Shown here one piece after another: positions 33,791 to 44,792 of a DNA stretch of 64,000 nucleotides (position 1 is the first letter of the stretch; each line of letters opens with the position of its first letter). Position numbers and translations under genes: made by a program. The DNA comes from Pterois miles (lineage: Eukaryota; Chordata; Actinopteri; Perciformes; Scorpaenidae): contig CAMQGK010000650.1 of assembly GCA_947000775.1 (NCBI GenBank), positions 1,066,001 through 1,130,000 of the forward strand. Reading direction: 5' to 3'. The notes beneath the pieces are model-generated. The model did not search any database and had not been told where the DNA came from. It worked only from the letters and a program-made list of their open reading frames with translations.

Positions 33791-36051
33791 TTTAAGTCCA
33801 CCATGGAAGTTAACAATTTGTCTCCTAGCAAAGCCTACACTCAGCTGTCAGTCAGCCTCTCTCATGGGAAATGGCCACCCGGAGGCCTGAAGTGTTTTCA
33901 CCTGCTGCAGCATTATCATAGTTTATATTTCCTCACATGATTCAAAATTCTCCTCCACACCAAGCTGATAAATCATGAGCAAATGTGATGAGATTTACTG
34001 TATTTAGAGAGAGAAAGACGCTTTGTGAATGTCTGAGGTTGCATCCTGCATGTGCATGTGTCCGCCTATGCGCATGTGCAGGCATGTGGTTGTGCACAAC
34101 ATAATAACCCACTAGCAGAATTGCACGTCAGGCAAATGACAGACCTGCAGAGATAAAGACTGTTCTTATGTTCATGTAATTCAAACAATAATCTGCTGTG
34201 GACTTGCTGATCCCACCAAGCTGGGGATCTTCTCTGTAATCACACAGTCACGTTTGCACAGAAGAGAAGAGCAACAACTCCTGTCTCCAACCAGGCCCTG
34301 ATCTTTTTATAACCTTCATTAATAATACATAAAACCCCTAATAACAGGAATTCTGAATGAAATGTATAAAATGTATGATTTGCGCAGGCTTATTTAAATA
34401 CCTTCGTCATCTGCAGGCCTATAAACCAACCGAGTTATCTCTAAGCATGTATTATTTTAACATCTTCCCCCTGAGTGAATGGAAAGGAGACACAGAATAA
34501 AGGAGATTGTTGAGAAAAAGACTATTTCTCCTGAAAGTATTAGTAATATGGATGACTATACAAAATACCTGCTGTTGTGAGCTTCTAGTGAATCACAGTC
34601 AGTGGGGTCTGCTTACTGGAAGAGTGTGTGGGTTGTGCCACTTCACACACCAAAACCAGTGTATCCACCCATTAAATTATTCAGTCTAATATAAGCTGGA
34701 CTATAGAATGACAAAGTGCTACTGAACTGTACATTTACTGTCACTTTACCTCAAAGCAGAGTGGTAAAAAAGACGGTGTAAATGTACTGGATGGCGGCTC
34801 GTGGTTCCCCTCACAAGAGGGAACTAACTGGGTATTCAAAGTAGAGCGAGAGTGTGTTTTCACAACTCAAACCTGAGACTTTTTTTCCTCTCATCTCACA
34901 CTACCAGCTGTGTTTTTGTTGTCTTTTCTGTCTCTCTTTTCATTTCAGAAGAAGTGCTGACAGGGCCTTTCAAACACTACACAAACTTCTCTTTCTTCAG
35001 ACTCTGACTATTGTTCGCTTTGAGTTGAACTGGCAAAAGCCTTTATGGCCACACAATACATGCATGAACCCATATTTAAGACCTCAAACACTGTAAAGAT
35101 TGTGGCGACACTCTGGTTTGTATTGTGCGCATCTACGTCATGTCCAATAAACAATGTGTGGCTAATTGAGGAGCTAAATGTATTGAGCAGATGTCCACAC
35201 TGGATAAAAACCTGCACTCAACTGCTGCATTTCTGCTTGACAAATCATCCCCCCACCCTCTCAACTCTAGACCTCTCTGGGGAGCCACTACAAGCAGCCT
35301 GGCTCCAGTGTTCTGCACCAAGAGCCAGGGGGTCTCCATGGAGGGCATACCCAAACTGTGAGTCCCCACTGGGGGCGCAGGGAGTCTCATTGCCCTGGAA
35401 TCACAGTACAGGAGGGGAGGGGGGTCATAAACACGGTGCAAGCACAGTTTATGAGTCACAGTAAATCCCTGATCTTGGCTGACATTCTGAGTTGTGTGGT
35501 GGACATTTAGTCAGGAAAGTATTTGTGGAGAAGAGGAGGAAAAGGTCTAACTCATTATCTATGAGCACTCTCTCTCTGCCTCTTATAAATCTCTACGTAA
35601 ACACGAAGTGCAGTGATAAGCACCTCGCCTGAATTTAGAAGGGAACGAGTCATAGAAAAAAGGTTGAAGTTCTAGCACTGTGACTTAATGTACAGCCATT
35701 AACATCGCCAAGTCTGCCAAAACCTAATTTCATGCTATATACATGTTACTCAGAATCCATCTCCATGAAACCCTTACCACCCTAATATTCCCAGTTTCCC
35801 TTAAGTAGCTTGGAAATTAGATAAAATATTTTCTTCCACGCTATCTCTGTTATATCTTCTGGTACTTAATTGAAGCCACAGGAGGTTGCTCTATATCAAA
35901 ATCATAATGAATGAAATATTCACATTTTTTTTATGGCTGTAGGATTAAATGAATAGGAAAATTGGATGTTTTATGCAACATTTTATAGACACTTCCCTGT
36001 TACTTCAGCATCAGCCAAGCACATCTTAACTCTTAAGTTATCTGATTTCAC
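33791..36051. other. No gene seen; low-repeat stretch
   Basis: A strong acceptor-like site ('ctctcttttcatttcag' ending at about 34948) is followed by only 19 open codons and no donor, so no exon is called. The open frames at 35045-35464 and 35133-35459 overlap on opposite strands with no domain. Confidence 0.4.
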
Positions 36052-36797
36052 AACACATTCTCACTCCCAACTTGTCAAATACCACTATCTGGTCAGTGGC
36101 CCAATGCTTCAAACTATGGTAAATTTAATTTATATAGTACTTCCTTGTTTTACGACTATTCAAAGTGCTTTATATTAAATATATAAGTTGCAAGGTTAAA
36201 CACACTCCTCCTCCGTCGCCTGTTGCAAGTTGCCTGCCCATTACAATCTAATCTTAGTCATTCACACACTGATGGCACAGCCTTCGGGAGCAATTTTGGG
36301 TTAAGTATCTTGCTCAAGGACACTTCAACATGTGGACATGAGGAGCCGGGGATCGAACCACCGACCTTCCAGTTGTTGAATGACGCTTTATCTCTGCCCA
36401 ACAGGAACCCTATGATGCTCTATGTACCCCTCTAACATCAGTTTTGGAGATGTTATGGACAGTATGTCAGTTTCCACTTGTTACATGCATAGTGTCATTT
36501 AGTATTAGTAGTATGGAAGATATGTAATAAAACTACATAAGTCAACATTGACTTGGTTTGACAAGCAGCGGTGGATGAAAGTCCTATGGTTGTTTGACAG
36601 CCTCCCACCCCAAGGCCCTACGCAGACTTTTTTGCTCATTATACTACGTCCTTTGCCCTGAGCATATAATAATGATGTGAATGGGTTTACATTGGATTAG
36701 TTGAAAGTCTGGTGCGTCTCAGCAGACACATCGATATCAGACACCAAGGGGCACTGACCAAGCAGTGGTATTTGACGAGTTGGGAGTGAGAACAGGT
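36052..36797 (+). mobile_element. Family F TIR element with nested SINE
   Basis: Left end 'cattctcactcccaacttg' with 'tcaaataccac'; right end 'gtggtatttgacgagttggg' with 'agtgagaaca', its reverse complement with few changes. TIRs are about 30 bp. The interior right half has 'ggaaccctatgatgctctat', 'gacagcctcccaccccaagg', 'gcatataataatgatgtgaa' and 'agtctggtgcgtctcagcag'. Nested at 36125-36405 is a minus-strand SINE. No transposase, so non-autonomous. Confidence 0.7.
36125..36405 (-). mobile_element. tRNA-derived SINE, third family, inside family F
   Basis: On the minus strand the B-box-like 'gtcggtggttcgatccccgg' (36346-36365) is intact, followed by 'tgaagtgtccttgagcaag', 'cccgaaggctgtgccatca' and an end 'agtactatataaatt'. 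The A box is badly decayed (around 36385-36400). Its position inside family F (36052-36797) shows it inserted later. Confidence 0.7.
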
Positions 36798-36834
36798 TGG
36801 ATTTCAACGCTTACATTATACTTCAACTGATATT

Positions 36835-37005
36835 TCAGCTATTTTTAGTCAAGCAAGCTGCATGACAGTCTGTCCGTCTGTCCACCACTTTGATCCACAC
36901 TGAACTATTTGATGGAAAAGCAAAAAATATGGTACAGATATCCACAGACAGTGAATGACTTTGGTGATCCCTTTCCTTAGAGCACCACCATGTATCAAGC
37001 TGGTG
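36835..37005 (-). mobile_element. Family H 3' fragment, minus strand
   Basis: 'gtctgtccgtctgtccacca', 'ctttgatccacactgaacta' and 'tacagatatccacagacagt' are the reverse complement of the family H 3' end (compare 30100-30245). Confidence 0.5.
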
Positions 37006-37019
37006 CCAACACACAAAGG

Positions 37020-37388
37020 ATTCAAATGCAAGACTCAACACACTGGGAGGTAATGAATAAAAAATCTTACTAGAAGGCAGAGTTTGGTACACAGGCAGCA
37101 GTCCAAAAACAGGCCAAAGAATCCAAAAACTCTGGGCAAGATTTGAGTAAAGGTACCTGAAGATTAGTCTGAAAAACACAGGGAACTTACAGCTGGAAAG
37201 CTCACTGAACGAGATAAGACAACCTAGCACACAGGCCAACAATGAGTGAAGGGCGGTAACGAGGGACAGGTGAAAACAGACAATCACACAGGCGGAAACA
37301 CATAAGGGCAGGAAGTGAAATATTTCAAACAAGAAACAAAGGTGAGTGTAGCAAAATAAAATGAAACAAGGACAACATAACCCGAGAG
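37020..37388 (-). mobile_element. Dispersed repeat abutting the hAT relic
   Basis: 'gcagagtttggtacacaggc', 'gtacctgaagattagtctga', 'ggcggtaacgagggacaggt', 'agacaatcacacaggcgg' and 'aacacataagggcaggaagt' form a unit I know as common in teleost genomes, probably part of a larger retroelement; the class is uncertain. It accounts for the 165-codon minus-strand open frame at 36835-37332. Confidence 0.5.
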
Positions 37389-37620
37389 CAGGGGTCCCCG
37401 ACCACCAGACCGCGGACCGGTACCAGACCTTGGGTCAGTTGGTACTGGGTTGCACAGAATGGATATTATTGATTATCAGAGTCTGAAATATGTGATGATG
37501 CCCAGATACATCTGTATGTGCCTCTCTGCCTTTTGACACACGTCAAGATGCTCGTCTCAGTCACGTGATACATCACCCCATAAATGAAGCCCACAAGCAG
37601 CAAAAATTAGTAAAAAACAA

Positions 37621-37872
37621 ATGTCTCTGGAGAGTTTCTTTGGAAAGAAGAAAAGGCCCAATGAGGAGACAGAAGAAGAAGAAGGGCTTCCAAGAAAAAG
37701 AAAGTTGCATTAAAAGACAAAATCAGGAGTCCTACTTAAAATACGGGTTTATCACTACAGGTGATGCTCACACGCCAAGCCCACTCTCCATAATATGTGG
37801 CGACAGGTTAGCAAATGAGGCAATGAAGCCTTCAAAACTGCTTTGGCACATGGAGACCTTAAAAGGCTTTAA
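37621..37872 (+). pseudogene. hAT transposase N-terminus with BED-type zinc finger, frameshifted
   Basis: From the ATG at 37621 one frame reads MSLESFFGKKKRPNEETEEE and meets a stop at about 37711. The reading moves to the frame of 37709, giving ESYLKYGFITTGDAHTPSPL then SIICGDRLANEAMKPSKL and a final WHMETLK. This matches in pattern the N-terminal region of ZBED5/SCAND3-like hAT transposases: a charged basic-acidic lead, YLKYGF, and a BED-finger core CG-x-L-x-NEAMKPSKL-x-x-H. The first Cys of the CxxC pair is Ser here and the last His is lost, so the finger is broken. A frameshift between the two parts is required. Confidence 0.7.
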
Positions 37873-37917
37873 AAGTGTGTTTCAGACAACAACTCTGTGT
37901 TCTGGATTAAAATCAAG

Positions 37918-38125
37918 GCAGAATACCCTGAGATCGCCACTAAAGAACTGAAATCCCTGTTTCCATTTCCAACATCCTCTTTGTGAAGTGGGGTTTTCTG
38001 CAGTGACCACAACAAACTTACTGAGTAGACTGGACATAAGGAACACACTTTGAGTGTCATTGTCTCCCATTACCCTGAGATTAGACCAGCTGGTTGCAGA
38101 GAACCCATCTCAGGGCTTCCATGAA
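37918..38125 (+). pseudogene. hAT transposase C-terminal remnant
   Basis: From 37922 the frame reads EYPEIATKELKSLFPFPTSS, then a stop (tga at 37985), with FSAVTTTN and LLSRLDIRNTL in a neighbouring frame and VSLSPITLRLDQLVAENP after another stop. The order (FP-F-T-S, C/GFSA, RLD, LSP) is that of the C-terminal hAT dimerisation region of the same transposase type. It joins the N-terminal piece after only about 45 bp, so several hundred codons are missing. Confidence 0.65.
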
Positions 38126-38424
38126 TGCAGCGTAATGGTGAGTTGTATTTTTTATGCACTTTATATTTGTTTTTATGCCGGTAGCATTATTTCATATCAT
38201 CATATTTATCTGTGAAAATACTGTTTTACATGAAACCGGTCTACGGTGCAAAAAAGGTTTGGGACCGTTGCCTTAAAGGACACCACAAGACATTTGGGAT
38301 TTTAAATAAAATGTCTCAACAACGCCAATATCACGTCACATCATTTATCCGATACTTTTGTTTAAGACCAACTAAAACTGCAAAACTGATGACATTCCCA
38401 TCAGTCTCAGCTGTACTTTGTGTT

Positions 38425-38535
38425 CAGTACTAATTAGCGTATGTTAGCATTTAGCTCAAAGCACTGCTGTGCGTAAGTACAACCTCACGGAGCCTCTAGC
38501 ATGTCTGTAGACATTCATCTTGTTTACTCCTCAGC
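38425..38535 (-). mobile_element. Family H 5' fragment, minus strand
   Basis: 'tgttagcatttagctcaaag', 'gtacaacctcacggagcctc' and 'agcatgtctgtagacattca' are the reverse complement of the block at 19095-19165. Confidence 0.5.
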
Positions 38536-40865
38536 TGACACTTCAAATACTTTCAATGCTTCAACTTCACTCTACAGAGCAGTTCCCATAGCCCAACGTT
38601 TCACATTCTAACAAATCATATTTTATGACATTTTAACTTGTTTAGTTTTTAGAGTTTACCAGCAACTTTCAGCATCAGCGAGCACAAGGTCCGAGAAGGC
38701 TTGCCCGAGGAGCTATAAGCAAGGATATAATGGTGTATCCTTTGCAGAGGTCTTTTTGGCACCTATGACGTACAAAAGAGATGTGACAGACGTGATGCAG
38801 CTGTGACCCACGTCATATTTTGTTGATGTTTTAAAATGACATCTCTGAAGCAAAGATGTCTCACTTTGTTAAATGCATGTTGCCTCGACTTCCTCTCTCC
38901 TTGTGGCTCTGTCTTGCCTCCTCCGCTCACATCTCCCTTGGGCAGGACTGAGACATGAAGAGAGGAGTCGAGGGAAGGAATCGAGGATGCACAAACTTGG
39001 AAATGGGAAAGGCCCCGTCATGCATTTCAGTATCACATTTCAAGATGGACTGACAAGTTTATTTTGTATTATTGTGGCCTAATGGAAATTCTTTACATTC
39101 CACTTGACAAATTTGTCCACCTGGCTGCACAACATCCAGTATAACAGGTATATTAAGGTAGCATGCTATAACGTGAGCCGATGTATACCAATGCAGCCAC
39201 ATTCACTCATTCTCTGAAGGCTTCTGTTTCCTTCTCACTGTCCCAGATTCATTTGCAATTTGCCCCATCAGAGACCCACAGGCCACTTAGAGCCTGTTGC
39301 CCTCTGATCTCTGGGAGGGGTTAAGTATGGGAATGAGAGGGTCACAGAGAAGCTAAGGGTTAATTGTAGTCCCTCTTAGAAGTAATCGCCAACATCACCC
39401 ACGCCTAGTGCCACCCCCACTGCCTCCCAGCACACACTCACACATTTGACAGCTACAACAGCGGCCCAGATCTCTGCAGTGTCCCTTCACATCCTGGCCT
39501 GCAGGCAAACAGTCCCTCTTTTTATGTCGACAGATAGATGCTCAGCTTGTTTCCTGCTACATATTTAGCATACCACAGAGCACAAGAAGGTCATGCCTTG
39601 CACCAAGCCTCTCCCCCGGGGACTTGAACTGGACTGTACCCCTGGGTCACCCAAAAACACAACCAGACCACAGTCTCAGACATCCTTGCGGGACTGAATA
39701 CAGCAGAGATGCAGCACTGTCTGCTAATCTGTTACAACCCACAGCACAGACGGATGAAGCTTCGGGAGGAAGAGGAATGTTAATTGGAGTGGAATTTTCA
39801 TCCTTTTTTTTTTTTTTTTTATCAAGCTTGACTTAATTTATTGAACAATTCCAGTTTGTCATCCTATCTGAGCTTTTCATTTGAAGGACAGTGCAGGACT
39901 GTGTGTGTGAGAAGTGACATGCATGTGTTCATTCATGTGAGGCAGAATGGATGCGATTAGAGGACTGGGTTGAGCACAGCAGGGTAAGAGGGCCAGATGG
40001 AGAGACAGAGGAACGCCGGGTTGGAATGGGAGGGTAATTGGCTGAGATGAAAAATGAGAGTCCTTGACCTTTTGTTACCTCCAGGGATGGCTGATAGTAT
40101 GAGAGCCCATCCAATCGCCCCACTGATGTGCCACTCCCTCACCCATAAAGATCTTTAACTACAGGGATGGAGGACAGGAGGGATGAAGGTAAAGACAGGC
40201 GGAGGAGCTCAGGGGGGAGTCGCTCGGTTGTTCTTGGGCGTGGTGGTCTTTTATTGTGTGTGTGTGTGTGTGTGTGTGTGTCGAGGTCTCAGCTGTCTCA
40301 GCCTCCATTAGTCTCTAATAGGGCTGTCACTCTGGGCTTTTAACTCTGCTTGTTAGCATGGCAGACAACCAACAAACCCGCCGCCCCTCGCGTTCCATGC
40401 ACCCAGTCCCAATCCCACAGATGTCCCCATTAGCATTGCTCTCCACCCGCCCACTCATCCCTGCACTTCATGTACCAATGTACACAAGCGTGCTGGGTGA
40501 GTCCTACCTCGACCGCAACACCTGTGGGGAGAAAGATTCTTGCTTTCTTTTGAACGGATCAACAACTACATGCGGGCTCCGTAATCTAATGAGCAATTCA
40601 GTTTTAGCGGGAATTCCCCAGCGTCCCCAGTATGACCTGCTGTGTCTAGTGGTGACAGGTGTGTCCGTTAATTAAAGCTCAGAGCTAATGACAGGGCGGC
40701 AGACCTGAAGCCAGGCTGAAAAGAAAAGGGGCCCTGGGGATGGAGAAGTGCCGGCACAAGTGTACTTGAAGACTGAAATTCTCCTTGATGACAAATGACT
40801 AAAGAAAAGAGTTGAAGGAAAGGGAGCATTTGTTGTTTTTTCCTTCTTAAGTTATATCTTTTCAG
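38536..40865. other. No gene seen; low-repeat stretch with one GT tract
   Basis: No dispersed family recognised. 40340-40760 is free of simple repeats and includes a 'ttaattaaag' site; it may be conserved non-coding DNA, untested. A T18-type run lies near 39804-39821. Small open frames lack domains. Confidence 0.4.
40255..40281 (+). repeat. (GT)n microsatellite
   Basis: About 27 bp of GT. Confidence 0.9.
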
Positions 40866-41355
40866 TTAAAGGAACAGGGTGTAGGATCTGGCAGTAGCTG
40901 TGAGCTTCCAGATTACAACTTCTCCCGTGTGCCAAGTGTGTAGGAGAGCTACAGTGGCTGACATGAAAACATGAATGGCCCTATCTAGGGCCAGTTGTTG
41001 TAAGAGTAGAGTGCTAAAAGTGTGAGTGTGAGTGCATGGGAAGTGAGTGGTGAAGCAAGAGAGAGAAAGAGTGGTGGTGATGAGAGAGAGTGATGTTATC
41101 GACTCTGGCCCAAGCAGAAACAGTTAACAGTGTTTGGTTTATCCATTATGGACTACTATAGAAACATGACATACAACATGGTGGACTTTGTGAACCCATG
41201 GACCCACTCCTTATGTAGATATAAACGGCTCATTCTAAGCGAATGAATGCACAATGATTCGTATTATCAACTGATTATACACCAAAGAAAACATACTTAA
41301 TAACATTACATTTCTGGAAATGGATCCCCCTAAATGCTTCACACTGGTCTTTTAA
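40866..41355 (+). mobile_element. Element C, copy 1, ~490-bp TIR element
   Basis: Left end 'ttaaaggaacagggtgtagg' and right end 'cttcacactggtcttttaa' are inverted repeats of about 20 bp. The interior has 'cagtgtttggtttatccatt', 'tagatataaacggctcattc' and 'ggaaatggatccccctaaat'. Aligns with 44259-44749. No coding sequence; MITE-like. Confidence 0.75.
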
Positions 41356-41399
41356 TGGCACCCTGCTGCAGTATTGGCACTACCAAGTGTTTATCTCTG

Positions 41400-41539
41400 A
41401 GGGTGCGTTCACACCATCTTTGTTTAGTCTGGATTAACCGAATCCTGCAGCGTTTACCCCCTTTGTGTGGTTCATTTGGGTTGTTACGAATGCAGGAATC
41501 GAACCCCGATGCGGATCAAACAACCGCTCCCTGGTCCTC
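41400..41539 (+). mobile_element. Element D head fragment
   Basis: 'gagggtgcgttcacaccat', 'atgcaggaatcgaacccc' and 'aacaaccgctccctggtcct' align with 44793-44930. It stops abruptly, where a partial element C begins. Confidence 0.65.
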
Positions 41540-41548
41540 AATCAATCA

Positions 41549-41737
41549 ATGCAACATGGCGGACTTCATGAAAAGGACCTGCTCCTTATGTAGACATAAA
41601 CAGCTCATTCTAAGGTAACAAATACACAACAATTCTTATTATCAGGTGATTATACTAACTGAAGAAAACATATATAAATGTTATTTTCCATTTTTGCCAA
41701 GAGATCACCTTAATAGCTATACACCGTCTCCTTTAAC
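41549..41737 (+). mobile_element. Element C, 3' half
   Basis: 'gcaacatggcggacttcatg', 'gtagacataaacagctcatt', 'tattatcaggtgattatact' and the end 'tatacaccgtctcctttaa' match element C copies from their middle on. Confidence 0.7.
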
Positions 41738-41753
41738 TAAAACAACATAGAGT

Positions 41754-41990
41754 TAAAGGAGTCATATCATGCTCATTTCCAGGTTCATACTTGTATTTTG
41801 GGTTTCCACTAGAACATGTTTACATGCTTTACTGTTCAAAAAGCACATTATCTTTCGCATACTGTCTGTGTGAATATACCTCTATTCACCCTTTGTCTGA
41901 AATGCTCAGTTTTAGCGCTTGTCTCTTTAAGAAGCATAGTCTGCTCTGATTGGCTTGACAGAAAAATATGGTATACTTTTGCAAATGTGG
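41754..41990 (+). mobile_element. Family G repeat
   Basis: 'aaaggagtcatatcatgctc', 'ccaggttcatacttgtattt', 'tgggtttccactagaacatg', 'tctattcaccctttgtctga' and 'agtctgctctgattggctt' form one end and body. The minus-strand copy split at 51340-51634 and 52736-52846 matches. Confidence 0.7.
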
Positions 41991-42024
41991 CTGTCAGCCT
42001 TTGGGTGGTATATTCTAATGAGTC

Positions 42025-42180
42025 CGCATGTGCAACACGTTCTCATCCCAACTCGTCACATACTGACAGGTTTAGGTGTTGGCATCAAAATCACTTAGTT
42101 AGGTTCAGGAAAGAACTGGATGGTTGGGCTTAAGCTACCATTTGTTAAATTGAAACTGAATGTTGTGAACACGGGAAATG
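42025..42180 (+). mobile_element. Family A/F-type fragment
   Basis: 'acacgttctcatcccaactc' with 'gtcacatactgacaggttta' leads into 'cacttagttaggttcaggaa', the family A core. It links a family F-like end with family A, so the two may be parts of related elements. Confidence 0.5.
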
Positions 42181-44258
42181 GCGGGAAATTCTCTCCCGCC
42201 TGTCCGCTGGCCCTTAGTGTGTCTTTTGCTCATTCGTCACCACAGTTGGACCCCGGCACACTTTCTCTGAGCTTTTACTGGTGCCATGGATGGGTTACAG
42301 TGTAGTTAATGGAAAACCCAGTGTGCCTCAGACAGGCGCTAAAAGGTGTCTTGTGTGGCGGTACCACATACCAATGGCCGTGACAAAGCCTCAGTATTTG
42401 ACACCCTGGAAATGTTGAATTGCATGTTTTCTGATCTAGGCAGCCCTAAAGTGAGTTTTTCATATGTCCCCCTATAGGATGCATAGTTGTTGAAGGAACT
42501 CAGTTTATTTAAAAAAGGCTTGAATTAGCACCATTAGCTCAATATGAAACCAGTAACCTCAAGAAATTCAAACATTTTGTGAGACTCCTTCGTGCTCACA
42601 TTAAATGGAAAAGTCTGAACTTTTATGGTTTAGACTATTGCAGGAATGTAGCGGCACATTATGAAGTGGATCTCTTTATGCCATTGAAGTTCATCACCTG
42701 GAGCTCCACAACACACCAGGACACAATGGCTGCAAACTGAATTAAATCACTGATCAGTGTAGGAAGCACATACTGTGGACTAACCAGGAGAGGGGACAAA
42801 GAGCTCAGATACATGGGGAGGGAATGAAAGAAGAAAAAAAGCAGAAACAGGGAAGGATTGAACCCGAGAGAGCAGGCAGCTGTGAGGAGGTGCAGTTTGT
42901 CCTTGTTAAACTCGCAGCCCATATGGCCGGCATCTGAGCTGGTTCTGGAGGTGATTTTTATAGCTTCTTTTATAGCTTGGCAAGCTCGCACTGCTCCAAT
43001 GAGAGAGTGCCTGCCTACCTGCCAGTGCACGGCCATTCAGCTGATGGAGAGGAATAAACATGAATAATGTCCTGAACTTTATTCTACATTTGGAATATTA
43101 AAAAGCACAGAGATCCATGCGCCTTGAAAAGCGATTAGTTGGGATATATATGGTTCGGCCTGCGCCGCTGTCCTTCCCCTTTTGTCTTTCCTTTGTTACA
43201 TTTCTTTGTCCCCTGCTCTATCCATCATCCATCCCTTTAGGCCTTCTTGGACTTTAAAATGTGTCCATTTGAAATGAAAATAAACACGGCTGATTTCAGT
43301 CGTGTCCTTCCCCATCCTGATGGATAACAGTATTACTACACTAGTCGTGCACAAATCACAGCTTCCACTAACAAACAAGGAATACAGTGGTTCTCCATCA
43401 CATCGACCCCATTACTTAGCCATTAGGATCACTAATAAACACTTAACAAATCATTATGCTTGATACTAACAACATTAATTTCTGCATTTTTTAGATAAGC
43501 ACATGGTTGACTATGTTAACACACACACACAAATTGAGTAGATCTTAAAGACCTTAAATAGTCGAAGAAGCACAGATGTAAAACCACCCTATGGGAACCT
43601 GTCTTCATTCATACTCACACACATACATTATATCTGCCATGCAGCTAATTTCTTTTCATCTTTTCCCACAAAGTTCATTAGGTTTCACTGCCGTTGTTGT
43701 TTGACTTGCCAAGCCTCTCCACCAACTTGCATTTCTCAGGCATTTCTCTCAGCGTTTGAACTGGAAATATGAAGCGGATCAGGTTTCCACTGAGGGGAAC
43801 TGGTGAGTGTGTGTGTGCAGCTAAATGGAGGTTTCTCGTCCTTTGTGGACAGACAGATGCTCCACACACATATGGCAAGGCATTGACTGGAAAGGCTGAG
43901 ATTTTGCAAAAACAAAAACATATGTCGTGAAAATTATAACAATAAAACTTTAACAAAAAAGCAAAAGTAAGTGTTAAGAAAAAAACATCTGAACTGAACA
44001 ACTGAAAATAATGCACAGGAAATAATAAGCTAGTGCTGGCCAAAGTGCAAAAGTCACCCACAGTGCCTCTTGTTAAGGTGTTCAGAGAGAGAGCAAAGCA
44101 AATTTTTTCCTCACGGTCCAAACTGACATTGGGCGAGGGCACGTTATGAAACAAACGCCATATTTCCATCACCTTTTCCATATGTTTTTTTTTTTTTTTA
44201 TATGAATGGTGCTCTTTTAATTCCATCATCTTGTTGCACCCTTTTCTTCTGCAGTACT
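42181..44258. other. No gene seen; longest ORF here is not credible
   Basis: 42840-43160 is free of simple repeats and might be conserved non-coding DNA, untested. The longest open frame of the window (231 codons, minus, 43678-44373) runs into element C and has no domain or start context, so I do not call it. Confidence 0.4.
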
Positions 44259-44749
44259 TTAAAGGAGCAGTGCATGGGATCTGACTGTATCCAGCAGCGA
44301 GGTTTGCAACCAACTGAAGCCTCACCCACATGCCAAGCGTGTAGAGGAACCACGGTGGCCGATGTGAAAACATGAATGGTCCTATTTAGAGCCAGTTGCT
44401 TTAAGAGTAGCGTAGGTCATTTGGAGCAGATCTACACATGTAGAGTGTCTGTGTACGAGGAAAGTGAGAGGTGAAGCAGGAGAGAGAGAGATTGTCAGTG
44501 AGTAACATTATGGACTCCGGCCCAAACAGAGAAAGTTAACAATGTTTGGTTTCTCCATTCTGGGCTACTGTTGAATCCTGGAGGTGCAACATGGTGGACT
44601 TCGTAAAGAGGACCTGCTCCCTATATAGATATAAACGGCTCATTCTAAGGTAACGAAAACGCAACAATTTTTTATTATCAGGTGATTATACACTAAAGAA
44701 AACATTTCTGAGAATAGATCCTCCTAAATGCTACACACTTGTCCTTTAA
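44259..44749 (+). mobile_element. Element C, copy 2
   Basis: Ends 'ttaaaggagcagtgcatggg' and 'ctacacacttgtcctttaa' are inverted repeats. The interior matches copy 1 with substitutions ('aatgtttggtttctccattc', 'tagatataaacggctcattc', 'taggtaacgaaaacgcaac'-type blocks). Confidence 0.75.
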
Positions 44750-44792
44750 TGGCACTCTGCTGCAGTATTAACACCACCAACTGTTTATCTCT

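Larger units (their letters stand above)
37389..38270 (+). mobile_element. Internally deleted hAT DNA transposon relic (ZBED/SCAND3-like)
   Basis: Ends are inverted: 'caggggtccccgacc' at 37389 and, read from 38270 on the minus strand, 'caacggtcccaaacc'. The interior also has the paired 'gcggaccggtaccag' (37411) and 'gaaaccggtctacggtgc' (38232) blocks common in this family. The flanking 8-mers 'cccgagag' and 'ccttaaag' share five of eight bases, consistent with a decayed 8-bp target duplication. Within about 880 bp there is a transposase N-terminal piece and a short C-terminal piece, with the catalytic middle missing. It cannot have moved itself. Confidence 0.75.

Noticed and set aside
34930..35006. 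Exon after the strong acceptor near 34948
   Set aside because: Only 19 codons are open and there is no donor.
36835..37332. 165-codon minus-strand open frame with hydrophobic stretches
   Set aside because: It is made of family H and another dispersed repeat read backwards.
43678..44373. 231-codon minus-strand open frame, longest in the window
   Set aside because: It overlaps element C and low-complexity DNA, has no domain, and lacks signal, splice or codon support.
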